Notes: generated from the letters alone by a model not told the origin. A stretch of 64,000 bases of DNA from Cricetomys ansorgei (GCA_026225945.1 JAMJFZ010001089.1:3168501-3232500), one strand, 5' to 3'; shown: positions 1-12,647, counted from the stretch's first letter. Numbers and translations are program-made.

Positions 1-186
1 TTTTTCCCAACCATTTTACATGTATAATTTAGTAACAATGATTGAGACTCTTTCCAGGATTTTTTTTTTCTTGTCCCAAATAGAAACTCTGTGACCATTA
101 AACAATTTCCTATTACCTGACTTTTAAGCCTCTAGAAATTATGGCATTAATTTCTGTCTCCACAGAAATTTACCTATTCTAGGTAC

Positions 187-574
187 TTTTGCTGGCTATG
201 TTTTATGTCATCTTGACAAAACTAGAGTCATTTTTGAGGAGGGAATCTCAATAGAGAAAATGCCCCCACCAGATTGGCTTGTGGTGAATTTCCTTGATTG
301 ATAGCTGATGTGGGAGGACCCAGCTCACTGTGGGCAGTGCCACCACTGGGCTGGTGGTCCTGGGTACTATAATAAAGCAGACTGAGAAACCTCAGACAGC
401 AAGCCAGTGAGCACTGTTCCGCCATGGCCTCTGCTTTAGTTCCTGCCTCTGATTCCTGCCCTGACATCCCTGGATAATGGACTGTAACCTGTAAGATGAA
501 ATAAGTCCTTTTCCTCCTCATGTTGCTTTTGGTCATAGCGTTTTATCACAACAATAGGAACCCTAATTATGACA
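187..574 (+). repeat. MaLR-like solo LTR
   Basis: About 390 bp that starts near TG, ends in ACA, and carries an AATAAG polyadenylation-like signal close to its 3' end. Similar sequence recurs at about 3697-4088, 7199-7520 and 34735-35153, sharing the 'gacacaagctagagtcat' and 'gggcccagccca' type blocks, so it is a dispersed repeat. The LTR-like ends and length suggest an ERVL-MaLR or related rodent LTR; the exact subfamily name is not certain. Confidence 0.6.
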
Positions 575-705
575 GGGCTTCGTCTAAGTGGAACTGTATG
601 GCATTTGTTCTTTTGTATCCAGATTATATCACTTAACGTAACGGCTTTAAGTCATGTCACATACTACACTTTCTTTTATTTACTTTTTCTTTTTTGTTTT
701 CTTGT

Positions 706-850
706 TTTTCAAGACAGGGTTTCTCTGTTGTAACTCTGGCTGTCCTGGAACTCACTCTGTAGACCAGGCTGGTCTTGAACTCACAAGAGACCTGCTTGCC
801 TCTGCTTTTCGAGCACTAGGATTAAAGGTGTGTGCCACCGCTACCCAGTT
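706..850 (-). repeat. B1 SINE, antisense
   Basis: The reverse complement reads as a B1 element: accaggctggtcttgaactc and the B-box-like core are clear, ending at the 'gacagggtttctctgtt' end. It carries the TTACAACAGAG variant shared with other B1 copies in this window. Confidence 0.85.
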
Positions 851-929
851 ACATATTAAAATTTCATCCTTTTTGAGTCTGAGAAATATTCGATTGTGTG
901 GCTCTTCACATATACATGTAATTCTACAC

Positions 930-1500
930 TAAGAGATATGTATGTAATTTTGCTTATCCATTCACTGATGGACATTTGGCTGCTGAGGGTAATGCCATGA
1001 GCATTGATCTATGGGTGTCTGTTCCCGCCCCTTCTTTCTATTCATTTGATAGAGTCCTAGAACTGGCATTCCTGGGTCCTATTGTGATTTTATGTTTAAC
1101 TTTCTAAGGAGCTGCCATACCAATTTGCATAGGGTCTGGACGATTTTACATTTCCCCCACATGCACAAAAGCTCAAATACCTCCTCATCCTCACCAACAC
1201 TCACATCTTCTGTTGGTGCCACTTGTATTCGCCATCCTAATGGATGAGAATAGTACCTAATTGCCATTCTGATCCCGAGTATCTAATGAAGAATGATGTT
1301 GAGTATCCTATCACATGCTGTGGATCTTCAGGAGGAAAAAACAAATGTGTATCAAGTCCTTCACCCTTGGTGAGCTGTACTGTTTTGTGGCTGAATTAGA
1401 GCTTCTTATCCCAAACACTCATCCCTTAGCAGGTGCATGATTTTTAAATAATTTTTCCATTCTCTGACTTGTCTGTTTACTGACAGGTTCTTCAATAAGC
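930..1500 (-). repeat. L1 ORF2 3'-end relic, antisense
   Basis: Diverged sequence matching the antisense of the L1 ORF2 C-terminal region: 'atccattcactgatggacatttgg' type block, then 'gagctgccataccaatttgc' and 'catcctcaccaacactcaca' in the usual order. No reading frame survives. Confidence 0.65.
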
Positions 1501-1639
1501 AATTTTTTTTTTATTTTGTAAAGTCCAATTTGTTTATTCTTTGTCTTTTATTGCCTGCTGTGGTTTGAACATGACTTGAGTGTCCCCAAAGGTCTAAGTG
1601 TTGGTGTTCAGGGTAGCAGTATTGGTAGGAAGTAGAATA

Positions 1640-2860
1640 ATTGCTTTTTTTTCTTTTTGAGAGTTTCCTACATACATACACTGCAAGTAATTATACTCAC
1701 CCCCATTACCCTCTGATATCCCCTTTTCTTTCTCTCCCTTGTCTTTCCTTCCTGATTTCCTAGTGGCTACTCCATTAGAAAATGAAAACCCCTCTTTTTG
1801 CAAACAACAATAGCTGTAATCTCTCAGAAGCGAAAGGAGTCTCCAATGGGATACCTCCTCCATTGATAATGGAAAGTTGAGGGGCCCAATCTTGTACAGG
1901 TGTCCATAGCTGACGTGTGTTCATGGTCGCAACTTCAATGTCATGTCTGAAGGCAGCTCTTCTCTGACCTTAAACTCTTCCCGTTGTCTCTTTCATGATG
2001 TTCCTGAGCCTCGGTGAGTACTGGGGGGGGATAGAGGTCCTCTTTCAGGCTGAGCAATTATTGATCTCATTTTGACCAGTAACAAGTCTCTGCATCAACT
2101 GTCACTTTCTTCTAAAAGGATCCTCTCTGTCCCAGGCTGAGAACTGCACTAGTTTATGGGTAGAGACTAAGCATTTAGAAAGCGGTTTGACAATACAGTC
2201 ATTTAGAGAAGCCACTGTGGTATGTTCCCCCTTTACATCCATGCCTTCCCCAGATAAACTCCTTTGGCAAGTTTAGACTGTCAGGTATGTATTCCCTCTC
2301 ATGCAGCAGTCTTCAAATCCAATAAAACCCAGTTAGTTGTCCCCCAAGTAACGCAGTGCCACTAATGCAGTGATGGTCACATCTTCCCTGTTGGATCAGT
2401 ATTGTAGCACATATGGTCCAAAGCTGGGTGAGACCGATGATGGATTTTTCTCCACCAGCAGCTTCCACATGAGTGCTAGCCAGCAGGGAGGAAGCTTCTA
2501 CCTCAATTTCTTCTTGATCTCTCTGCGTCCTGTAACTCTTTAAGCCATGAGCCTAGAAGGTCCTTGGGTCTTTGAGGACTTGCCTTTGACAGAGATTGAG
2601 GTAGCTATTATGCAGCCCGTCCATAATTCACAACAAGGTGGATACTCCCCACAACACACATTCTGCTTCTCTGTTTTAGAACTGTATTTAAATGGAAACT
2701 GGAAGTTGTTGGATGAAGCCATCCATCTTTGGCCACGAGCTTTGGTATAAATTCTTGTGGCATGGGCCCAATTACAAAACTCACCTGTCTTCTGAAGAAG
2801 CACGGTTTCTGTAGCTAATCACAAAGGTGACGAATTAGCAAAACAAGGATGGCATGATGG
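1640..2860. repeat. Rodent L1 (Lx-type) 3'-UTR-like sequence
   Basis: Contains blocks typical of rodent L1 3' UTRs (for example 'cagggaggaagcttctacctc' and the preceding 'gccactaatgcagtgatggtcac'), which recur at 7530-8110, 24690-25045, 35210-35470 and 44180-44890. It is heavily diverged, so borders are approximate and orientation was not assigned. A short MaLR-like fragment (1561-1640) precedes it. Confidence 0.5.
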
Positions 2861-3696
2861 CCGGGGAATGACTCTAATGAGGCTAAGACTGACCTGTCTG
2901 CTCCTTTCTACAGTGCTTGTCTTTGTTCAGAACATGCTGGAACCTCAGCTCTGGCTTCCTTAGTTGTTTCACAAATCTGCCCGAGCAGCGTCCATCTGGG
3001 CCCGCGGCGTTGCCCAAGTGGGACTTGTAGGCAGAGGGATCAGTTCAAACGTGCTCGTGCTCCTCACTAGGTGAAGAGTAACAGAGTCCTTTATCTCTGA
3101 CCCAGGGGACTGGTGTCATGAAACAAGCTAACTTGTTCCTTTACAAGTACAATATTGTCTCTGAGTCTTCCTAGTTGTGAAAACACTGGATAAGCAAAAA
3201 TACTGACAATGTAGTGTTGGATTTTATAGCTTGCTTGAGTTACATATGTGCAGTCGAATAAAGAACAAAAACATAAATGGGAATGCACTAATTCAAGTTT
3301 CTTTTGGATGCATGCTGTAATTCCCAAGGAAGCAGTAGCCCATAAAAATGTAACGTTAACCACGAGCACAAGTTACGTAGGACTTCGTGGACTTCTGGCA
3401 GTCATATTAAAAAGCATAAAAGAAATAGCTACAGTCATTTTAGCATCGTATTTTACTTAACCCAGTATGTCCAAGACATTATCATTTCAACACGCAATCC
3501 AAGTGAAAAAGAAATCACTAGTGGAATGTTTTATATTCTGTTTAGATGGAACTCTTCAAAAATTATGCTGTAGGCAAGCCATCAGTCACCCCCATCTCAG
3601 TTCCTTCGGGTCACACTTCAATTTCTGATGTAGTCAATTGCTGTTTCATTGGTCAGTACAACAGCTGACAACATAATTCAGGAAGTATAGCTAAAA
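2861..3696. other. Unique sequence, nothing recognised
   Basis: No coding exon, RNA gene or recognisable repeat was seen. Short open frames on both strands have no family resemblance and no splice context. Confidence 0.5.
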
Positions 3697-4088
3697 AGAC
3701 AATGATGGGGCATGATGGTCAGTATGAATTGTCAAGTTCACGCCATCTAGAATCACCTGGGCCTCTGAGCTTGCCTTTGGAAATTATCCTGATTGCGTCG
3801 ATTGAAGCGGCAAGACTTATCCACTGGGAGTGGCCCCATCCCTTACTAGGACTCTACACTTTACAAATGGAGAATGTGAGCTGAACACTGGCATGCATTC
3901 ACTCACTGCTCTCTGTTGCTAATTGTAGGTATAATATGACCAGCTGTTTCAAGCTCCTGCTGCCTTGACCTGCCTTGCAAAGATATAAGACAATAGTCTT
4001 GAACTGTGAGCTAAAATGAATCCCTTTTCTCTCGGGTTGCTTGTATCAGGATATTTTATCACAGCAAGAGGAAAAAGAAACTAAGACA
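3697..4088 (+). repeat. MaLR-like solo LTR
   Basis: A more diverged copy of the 187-574 family, running from about 'gtcagtatgaattgtcaag' to 'gaaactaagacagg' with an 'aaaatgaatccctttt' signal near the 3' end. Confidence 0.55.
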
Positions 4089-4385
4089 GGAATAAAATAA
4101 AATAGTTTAGAAACAAAATATAAGTGTAGAAAGCAGGAAAGAAAAATCAGCAGAGAGTAGATTGGAGAAATAGCGTGTATAGGTGCGGTCCACTGATCTC
4201 CCAGCATCTCTAAGCTGGCATAGGCATAGATAAAAGCTGGGTGCAACGGCTGGAGTAGCCAGTTCTGGGGGAAGAGACGGAATCTAATATTTGTCCCCTG
4301 CATTTATTCCTGTGCCATGTGGCTCGTCCATTTGTTTACACATTCACTTGGGAAAAGAGAGTTTTGTGGTTAAAGACGTAGTTTG

Positions 4386-4535
4386 GAAGCTGGGTGTGAT
4401 GCTCACATCTGTAATCCTGGCATTGGGAGGCTGAAGTGAGCAGACAGCTGCAAATTCTAGACCAACCTGGACTACATAATGAGTTCTAGGTCAGCCAGTG
4501 CTACAGAATGAAGCCCTTTTTCAGGAAGAAAAACC
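4386..4535 (+). repeat. Old B1-type SINE
   Basis: 'gctgggtgtgatgctcacat', 'aatcctggcattgggaggct' and 'agaccaacctggactacat' are B1 blocks in order. It is strongly diverged from the young B1 copies. Confidence 0.7.
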
Positions 4536-5220
4536 TGGTTTGGATATTATCTGGAGGTTTGAATCTTCATTCTGCCACCAAGAGACCTTGAATGAAGGTC
4601 AAATACCTTCATTCGATAAACTTACATTCTCTGGCTTGTAGCAAAGGTCTTACACAATACCCGTTCAAATCCATTAACTCACTACCTCTAAGGACCATGA
4701 GCCACTATGCAGAGACCATCAAGAATGGACCCTTTGGTCCTGCTGAGAAGCCACATACATGGTATCTAATTGTCTAACTAAATGGCTACTTTGATGACGC
4801 TGCAAGAGCAAAATGTGTAGGGAGCACGAGGGGGAAATAAAAATGTTGCTCCGTAAGCTTTTATGTTGCAGTGTATAATCTTTCTTCCTCGGACAAAACC
4901 ACTAACAGTTCTGTGGCAGCCACTGTATCAATAAATTGTAGATTTTATTCCGTCAATGTATGGACTGTATTTAACATTTATCTAACTCTAAAAAAGTTTT
5001 TCTGTTTGTTTACCAAGATACCCAAATCTTCTGAACCTTGTCCAGCCCTGTCGGGGGACAGTATTCGGTTGATATTTTTCCTCACTAGTATTCCCAGATG
5101 TGTTTGTTCACACTTATGACCCGTCTCCTAACTTCCTTGGTTAGCATTTTTCTCTAAATGACGGCATATTTAACCCCAGCAACAGGAAACTAGACTAAGA
5201 TGGGGCATCAGTTGGTTTTG
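4536..5220. other. Unique sequence, nothing recognised
   Basis: AT-rich sequence with no supported gene or repeat. Two open frames of 61 and 82 codons show no exon features. Confidence 0.45.
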
Positions 5221-5530
5221 TTGGTTTTGTGTTGTTGGTTTTTGTTGTGACCAACAGAAGCAATGCAAGCCAGGAGGGTTGTTTGGCTTACAGTTTAAGG
5301 AGTACAGTCATCACAGTAAGGATGGCAGGGTGTCGAGAAAAAGCGAGGGCTGCTTACATCGTGTGGGTAGCCAGGAAACAGAGAGCTGACTGGAAGTAGG
5401 ATGAAGCTATAAAACCTCAAGGCCCGCCCCAGTGACCCACTTTCTCCAGTAAAGTTCCACCTTCCAATGGTTCCACAGCCTCCCAAAACAAAACCACTAG
5501 GTGGAAACCAATCTTTCAAACATAAGAGCT
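5221..5530 (-). repeat. MaLR-like LTR, antisense
   Basis: 'tttggcttacagtttaagg', 'cagtgacccactttctccag' and the terminal blocks match the antisense of rodent MaLR-type LTRs. Borders are approximate. Confidence 0.45.
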
Positions 5531-6279
5531 TTACAGTGCCATTTTACATTCAATCTGCAACAAAGGGCTATCAGGATTTTAGTGCAAAAATAGCCGGCAA
5601 ATACTCTCCATATGCACTTGACTGAAGCCTGAAAGTACAATTAAGTTTTACGTTTCAGACGAGGGTCTATATCTTACCCCAAGGCACACAGCAGTCAGCA
5701 GTGGGACCTGAAGCCACAGAGGTCTCAGTCCATCACCTTTGCAACCTCCTTCTTAAAAGCCTCCCTCTTCTTGATGCTTTTTTTTGGGGGGCGGGGGAGC
5801 AATTGTTAAGCAATCGTGTTACTATTTGTTTAAGAATAGCAAGTCAGTTCCTTGTCTTTAGTGGCTCTTAACAAACACCTAGAGGTTGCAGAGAGACCAA
5901 GCACCCATGCTGGTAAGTGTTTCTAGTAATCAAAATTGTATTCACTGATGAGACCCAGCAGCTGGGGCAATGTTGCTAAAGAAGTCAGCTTTTCCCACAC
6001 AACTTCTCAGCTAATCATGTTTAACTAGAGAGGGTGATCCAAGCAAATACAGCATCTTATCCCCAGGATTCTTTATTTTTTATGTATTATAAGCATCGTG
6101 TGCTTTATTAACAGTCGGCACTCTGAGTAAGCTTGAGCCTCAAGAAAAATCTCATAGCAGATTTTCTGTTATCGCATCAGATCACATTTACCCCAGGCAT
6201 GAGGAACGCTGTGCAGGAAGGAGGCAATGGTAATGTTTATTGATGGGATTTTCATGGTGGTCTAAATTCCTAGTTTTCG
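5531..6279. other. Unique sequence, nothing recognised
   Basis: No gene or clear repeat was seen apart from a short G-rich run near 5790. Confidence 0.4.
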
Positions 6280-7060
6280 TTTCTTTTCATTTAAATTTAA
6301 CAGAAGAGAAAAAAATCGTCAATGACCATATAAAAGAATTTATGAAAGCAGAACTAGACACGATAAGCCATAGCACTGTGAAAAGATGTTCACGTGTATG
6401 GTTGCTGAAAGAAATGTAAATAGACATAAGGAGACACTAATGTTTTTCTACTAAGTTGGCCAAAAAGAAATCAATAATAATGCATGATTGTTAAATTGCC
6501 CAGTGTTCCCTGGGTAAAACATATGATTGTATGTGTCAAAAGCCTTAAAATATCTGGCAATTCTTTTTACCAAGAACTTTGAAGAATTTGCTCTGAAGAA
6601 ATAATCATTCCCCTCAGCATTAGTGTCTATTATTTTGCTACTGACAACTTGCTGAATGTCTAAAGTATAAACAGATGCAGTTTGTACAGCATTACAATGA
6701 ACACAGTCATTAAGATTATATAATGGCAGGAGGCAAAGAGCCAACATAAGTTGTGTGGTACAGTTATGTGTGTGTGCATGTTCAAATGAAATTTCACGGA
6801 GTCTCAACAATGGCGATTGTTGGACGTTAATGTTACTGGTGTTTCCTTTCCCCGTTTTTTTCAGCTTCCCTACTTGAAAAGTTCTTTTGTTTAAATGCAT
6901 GAGAAACAAAAAAGAGAAAAAAGAAACTGAACTACTTAGAAAAAGATGATGATGCATTTTATTAATTTCTTGGGAGTAAGGGGGGGTCACAGACTCTTTG
7001 GTGAGAAGTCCCTTGTCTTGCTTTACTGGTGATGGCCAATGGAGTCTGGAAGTCTTAGCC
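6280..7060 (+). repeat. Old L1 (L1M-type) 3'-end relic
   Basis: 'accatataaaagaatttatg', then 'gctgaaagaaatgtaaatag', 'aaggagacactaatg' and 'cccagtgttccctgg' follow the order of the sense-strand end of ancient L1 ORF2 or 3' sequence. The antisense strand happens to be open for 203 codons (7062 to 6451). I see no protein family in it and treat it as chance. Confidence 0.45.
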
Positions 7061-7198
7061 ACAAAGATAAGCTCATTGGATCACACTACCTTGAAATTGC
7101 ATCCATGCAATGTAAAATGTTTTATTGACTACTTATTATGCACTGGGCAGTGAGCATACAATAATAGTGAGGGAAAGTATGAACGAGGAAAGATTCTG

Positions 7199-7520
7199 TG
7201 CTGGTTAGTTTTTTGACAAGTTGACATGAACTAGGATCATCTGGGAAGAGGAAATGTCAATTAAGAAAATGTCTCTGTCAGATTGGCCTCTAGGCAAATC
7301 TGTCTAGCATTTCTTGATTAATAATTGATGTGGAAAGATCCAGTGTACTGTGGGCAGTGTTATACCTATGCAGGTGACCATGGGAGATAAGAATGGTAAC
7401 TGAACATGAGTCTGGAGAGCAAGCCAGTAAACAGCATTCCTCCATGGCCCCTGCTTCAGTTCCTGATGCTAAGCTCCTACCTTGGGTTCCTGCTCTGATT
7501 TCTCTCCATAATGATCTTCC
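7199..7520 (+). repeat. MaLR-like LTR, 3'-truncated
   Basis: Begins 'tgctggttagttttttgaca' and follows the 187-574 family to 'cctgctctgatttctctcc'. The expected polyadenylation end is missing. Confidence 0.6.
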
Positions 7521-7529
7521 CTCTTATTC

Positions 7530-8110
7530 ATCAGGTCTCAAGTCCAATTAGAGAGCTGTTGGCTGCTGCTAAATTATTTGTGCCACTAATACAGCCTTAG
7601 AGCAGTAGTGCCATGCTGTCAATTGTTGCAGTTCATAGGCATCATTACTGGGTACGACTGTTGTTGCTTCTCTCCTTTGTAAGCTTTCATGGCCCCTTCT
7701 GGAACCACCATGGAAACTAGTACTCAGGGAGGAAGCTTTCAGGTTAATTCCAGCTCCTCTAGGCCCTTTGTCTGAAGTGTATGGTGTTTTTAACAATAGG
7801 GACTTACCTTCTACCTTTGTGAGGTAACCAGGGGCAATACCAACAGTTTATAATGTTTGGAGAGACACTAGGACAACCCTGACCAACAACTCAAAAGAGG
7901 GCTTCTCATGTCTGGTGTTGGGGTAGGAAGGTATTTTATTCCAGCCATCATCTGCCAGTCCAGCATCATATGCAGTGCAGAGCTGGCTTACATACGGCAA
8001 GCACACCCTATAGTGATATTTGGAAGTTCTGAAACGACCCAGAGACGACCCAGAGTTGGAGGCCCGTATGGAAGCTAAAGCCCCGGGTTCTAGCTGCAGC
8101 ATCTGCTACA
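7530..8110. repeat. Rodent L1 3'-UTR-like sequence
   Basis: 'aagtccaattagagagctgt' is shared with 44762 and with rodent L1 3' UTRs, followed by the 'gggaggaagctttcagg' block seen also at 2480. Confidence 0.55.
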
Positions 8111-8790
8111 TCAGCGCCATCTTCCCTACTACCTGCCACACAACGGCCCTCTCCCCTATTCTTTATGATTCTTTTAGTTTCTCACAGGGGTCCCTCCTTG
8201 AACTTATTGAATTCCTTCCATCTTATCAGTATGAAATCTCGAAAGCATTCTCAATTTGCGGGGCAGAGTTTTAGCTACGAGTTGCTAATTTATCCCGTGC
8301 TATAGAGTACAATAAATATTAGTCCTTTTCAAACGAGACTTCCACAACCTGAATCTCTGAGTAATTTCTTCTGCTTTAATCAGATGCTGCAGTGTGTTGC
8401 CCTTTAAATCATTGGGAAATTGATCTAGCTGATCTATAGTACCCACCTCTTCCCTCAAATAGCAAATACATTCCTCAAACAAAATTTATGTCTGTTTAGT
8501 TTGTTATAGAATTTATAGATCCATTTAGAAATAAAATGCTTTACATATTATGTCCCTGGAATAATTAGACATTAATAATGGTAACAAATGTAGCAACGAT
8601 AACAAAATAAAGAGAGACTGGCATTTCATAGAAGCCTGCTATGGTTAATCCATTAGAGAAAACAGTTAATAGAAAAAAACTTAATGAGCTACTAGTCTGG
8701 GGAAATTTTATACTTTATTGTATGTATGCAGCAGCCAGTGAAATATTTCAGAAAGTTCAGCCAGAGAATCCCTATTTTTGGGTCTTCAAA
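8111..8790. other. Unique sequence, nothing recognised
   Basis: No supported gene or repeat. Confidence 0.4.
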
Positions 8791-8796
8791 CCTCTT

Positions 8797-8955
8797 TTCT
8801 AAGCTGGGAAGGACAGTTTGTGCCTATGATCCCAGCACTTGAGAGGCTGAAGCAAGAGAACTTCTGTGAGTTCAAGGACAGCCTAGGATCCATTGTGCGT
8901 CCTAGACCTAGATGGATACAGAGTGAGAGCCTTTCTAAAAGAAACAAACAAATAA
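8797..8955 (+). repeat. Old B1 SINE
   Basis: 'gatcccagcacttgagaggc', 'gtgagttcaaggacagccta' and an A-rich tail are in B1 order. Confidence 0.75.
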
Positions 8956-8961
8956 ACAGAT

Positions 8962-9110
8962 AGCTCAGCAGCTGAAGGCGATTAGAGCTGAGCCTGACAA
9001 CCTACCTTGATCTCTAGGGCTTACCTGGTGGAAGAAGACAACTGACTGTTGTTGGTTGCCTTCTGACCTCCCCAAGAGTGTGAATGTGTGATGGAGTGCA
9101 TACATGCCCA

Positions 9111-9153
<43 letters not shown>
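8962..9153 (+). repeat. B3/B2-type SINE with (CA)n tail
   Basis: 'gctcagcagctgaaggcgat', 'gagcctgacaacctacc', 'gttgccttctgacctcc' and a terminal (CA)n tract (9113-9153) are the usual B3/B2 arrangement. Confidence 0.75.
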
Positions 9154-9154
<1 letters not shown>

Positions 9155-9518
9155 AATCAATGTAAATACAAATTTAAAAATGTGTCCTTTTCCTCTAGTA
9201 AGCAAGTTTGTACAAAACAAATAAGTTTATTGTTACTTCCATTAAGAAGCATCTAGAAGAATATATGATATCATGGAGATATGATTGTAACAAACATCTG
9301 TTAGATAAATTACCGAGCAAATATAACGTTGACCAAAAGGGGATTTTTCCCCTCCATCATACAGAAAGCAGATGGCTGGTTTCTGAACTGTCAAATGTAT
9401 ACATCTATGACATCAAGAGTCTGAGGAGACATTCTGTGTCTTCCGTGGGGACAATAGGATGGTACCAAGTTTTCAAATAAGAGAAGGTGTCCGGATAACT
9501 ATAAAATACCTACTATAT

Positions 9519-9667
9519 GCTGGGCAGCGGTGGTGGCTCATACCTTTAATCCCAGCACTCGGGAAGCAGAGGCAGGCAGTTTTCTGTGAGTTCAAGGCCA
9601 GCCTGGTCTACAGAGTGAGTTCCAGGACAGCCAGAGTTACAACAGAGAAACCCTGTCTCAAAAAAAC
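9519..9667 (+). repeat. Young B1 SINE
   Basis: A nearly full B1: 'gctgggcagcggtggtggct', 'aatcccagcactcgggaagc', 'ccagcctggtctacagagtg' and an A-rich tail. It carries the TTACAACAGAG variant. Confidence 0.93.
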
Positions 9668-10154
9668 CAAACAAACAAAAAATGCATGCAAGGGATCTGA
9701 TGAACACAAGATGTACAAAGATGATGTTGGAGGCCACCTTCATAAGTATGGTCCAATGTGGACCAATACATGGTTGTGTGATTCTGGACTGTAATAAGTA
9801 CCCCAGGGTGATTAGAAGAGGATGGGCACCACACTGAATACAAATGAGGATGAAAGTGCCATTGCTGTTGAAGCTAGCATTGGTGTTCAGAGCAGCACGT
9901 AAGAGGGAGATAAAACTGACCCAGACCACCTTCCTTGTCCTTAGGAAACTGAACCACTTCCCCAAGGTGCTGCATACCTATGACATTAACCTCGAATTTC
10001 ACAGTAAATTGATACAGCAGTGAACCTCTTGCCTTTAAACACACAGAGAGAAAGAGAGAGGGAGAGGATATGACTTCCTGGATATGTAAGTTGCTCTGGA
10101 GGGGACTCTCACACTGCACAGCAAATGAATTAGAACATGTTTTATTATGTGTTT

Positions 10155-10262
10155 GGGGAGACAATTGTTTTGAGAAAGGATATCACTACGTAGCTCAGGC
10201 TGGCCTCAAAGTCATAATCCTCCTTTATCAGCCTCTTAAGTGCTTAGACTCTGTTCTTAGAT
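10155..10262 (-). repeat. Old B1 fragment, antisense
   Basis: 'agctcaggctggcctcaaag' and flanking blocks read as B1 on the minus strand. Confidence 0.6.
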
Positions 10263-10716
10263 ATCTTTGGCTCATCCTGCGCATGCTTCAGCCCACTCGG
10301 CAGCCACCCTTTCCCAGCTCACCTTGCCTCCCCTCATCCTGCCAGTCCTCGCTGTTTCCCCTCCGTCTTTAGGCAATCTGATTTTCACCCTGCAGGAAAA
10401 GGAGGGCATCACTCCCAATATGACCACTGCGAAAGGAGCATAGTGGGAGACCAAGGAAACAGGCTGTCAAAAAGCAGAGGAGGACTGCAGACAAGAGCAG
10501 AGACACAGCCTTTTTTGCCACAGTTTGCTAAAGGGGGAAGATGATACCAGAGTCTGGCAGAATGTTCGGTTACCATTTACATATACGTAACCATATTTTA
10601 AATAGCTATCATAAGATGATTTGAATCTTATTCTATAGTAAGGAACAGGACATTCTCAAAGAAGTTTTTTTTTTTTTTTTGATTTGTCTTTATAAAGTTT
10701 CTGATGAGAAACTTGT

Positions 10717-11038
10717 CTTAGTCACTGTTCTATTGCTATGAAGAGACACCATGAGGGAGGCAACTCTTACAAAAGAAAGCACTGGGACTTGCTTACAGTT
10801 GCAGGGACTCAGTCAATTATCATCATGGCAGGGAGCACTGTGGCAAGTGGTTGAGAGCCATCCTGATCCACGGGCCTTGAATGGGCTTTTGAAGCGTCCA
10901 AGCCCACCCACAGTGACACATTTCCTCTAACAAGGCCACACCTCCTAATCCTTCTAATCTCTTTAAAGGGTCCCACTCCCTGGTGACTAAGCATTCAAAT
11001 ATCTAAGCCTATGGAGGCCATTCTTTTTCAAATCACTG
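10717..11038 (-). repeat. MaLR-type LTR, antisense
   Basis: Begins 'tgtcttagtcactgttctat' and includes 'atcatcatggcagggagcac' and 'aacaaggccacacctcctaa', ending near 'cctatggaggccattct'. This matches the antisense of a common rodent MaLR LTR. Confidence 0.65.
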
Positions 11039-11043
11039 TGCTT

Positions 11044-11432
11044 GTGTTAGTCAGCTTTCTGTCACTGTGACAGAATGCCTAAGAATAAACAAATAAACAA
11101 ATGAAGGGAGGGAAAAAAAAATCTGTTTTGCCTCGTGGCTTCAGAGGTTCCAAAGCATGGGCACCTGGCCCCATTGTTTTGTGGGTTGTGCATTGTTTTG
11201 TGTTTTGTGTGGAGGGGCTATGTATAGAGGAAATCTGATCATCTCGAGGTAGCTTAGAAATGAAACAGAACAAGGAAGAGGAAGGGTTAGAGTCCCAGTG
11301 TCCTCTTTATTGGCCTATCCGCGGTCATCTAACTTGAAGGCTCCACCACCTCTCAACACTGCCACACACGCTGGTTACCAAGCAGTTTGGCACGTGGGAC
11401 ACTAGGAGACAGTAAACATCCAAACCATCACA
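11044..11432 (-). repeat. MaLR-type LTR, antisense, second copy
   Basis: 'tgttagtcagctttctgtca' at the left and 'acatccaaaccatcac' at the right are typical ends. It sits directly beside the preceding LTR and belongs to a different subfamily. Confidence 0.55.
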
Positions 11433-11892
11433 GAGCTCAAGATGACTTCATTATAAATTGATTTCTGAAACACATGGGCCATATCAGTGGTCAGAGTCAA
11501 GTCCTGGTTCTCAGTGGACAAAACAAGTCAACAGAACCCCTTGCAGGCATGACTTACTCCTTTATCCTGTAAGTGCATTATGTGTTACACAAAATGCCAT
11601 CTGTTATGAAAGAAGATAACATTTTATTGGGAGATCACCTAAATATAAACTGTACATTCTCAGTAAAATGTAATTCATTTCTTCCTGCCAAGGGAAGTAG
11701 TGTTTCCTGTTGCTCTGGGGCCCTGCTAGCCGTGGCCCTGACTCTGATGAACTAAGTAGAGAAAGGTGAAGCTGAGACTGAGTAAGCTTGCTGTCCTAAA
11801 GAAGAACAACAGAGTCCATGGAAGAAAGAATCTTGGCTATGAGAAATGACATCAATGATCTCACCAGTGTCCAATTGTTGAATTAGCCCTAA
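11433..11892. other. Unique sequence, nothing recognised
   Basis: No supported gene or repeat. Confidence 0.4.
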
Positions 11893-12085
11893 GGTTGTGG
11901 GCCAATGAAATGTCTCAGTGAGTTAAAGCTCTTAACTCACAAGCCTGGGATGACCTGAGTTCTGTCCCAAGAGCTCACAGTGAGAGGAAAGAACTGACTC
12001 CTGAAAGTTGCCTTCTGACCCCCACGTGTGCATACAGGCATATATACACAGAGACGACACATTCATATACTAAAAATAAATACGA
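11893..12085 (+). repeat. B3/B2-type SINE
   Basis: 'atgtctcagtgagttaaagc', 'cctgggatgacctgagttct' and 'gaaagttgccttctgaccc' are followed by an A-rich end. Confidence 0.75.
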
Positions 12086-12584
12086 TTGTGTAAGGGAAGA
12101 TCCTACCTTCTAATGTTCTTGGTTCAGAAATGGAAGATGGCTTACTTCTCAGAGTCATTGCCCCACCCAGCTCCAGAGATGCTCTGCAAAGCTCCAAGGG
12201 CAAGGCCCTACCCTTCCGCTCGACAACGTACTGCTGACTCCCACCCCCAACATCAGAGCCAAAGCCAGAAAAGAGTCAAATACAAATGGGACAAAAGCCC
12301 CATTCCGGATTCCAAATGCTAGCATACAACCCTCAAATTGCCAATGCGAAACGTGCCTGCTGGCTTTAGCCGGCTCCGAGTCCCACATAGGGAGCCTCCA
12401 GTGATGCGCATGTGGATGGAGAACACGTGGTGGCAGGAGGCTCACCGTTCCTGGGTTTACGGCTCCGCTGCGGACAGAGACTCTAAGGAGGACTGTTCTG
12501 AGGGTCACGCTGGACATCTTCCCATGGAAGCAAGAAGTCAGCTTTCAATCTAGTCCAGATCTGCACAGGCACGTACATGCCTGT

Positions 12585-12589
<5 letters not shown>

Positions 12590-12644
<55 letters not shown>
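12590..12644 (+). repeat. (CA)n microsatellite
   Basis: Uninterrupted CA dinucleotides about 210 bp upstream of the Ly86 start codon, so length variation could affect the promoter region. Confidence 0.95.

Positions 12645-12647
<3 letters not shown>

Noticed and set aside
6451..7062. 203-codon open frame on the minus strand
   Set aside because: Longest non-viral frame, but it lies antisense in an old L1 relic, has no domain, and one frame of this length is not unlikely by chance over both strands of 64 kb.
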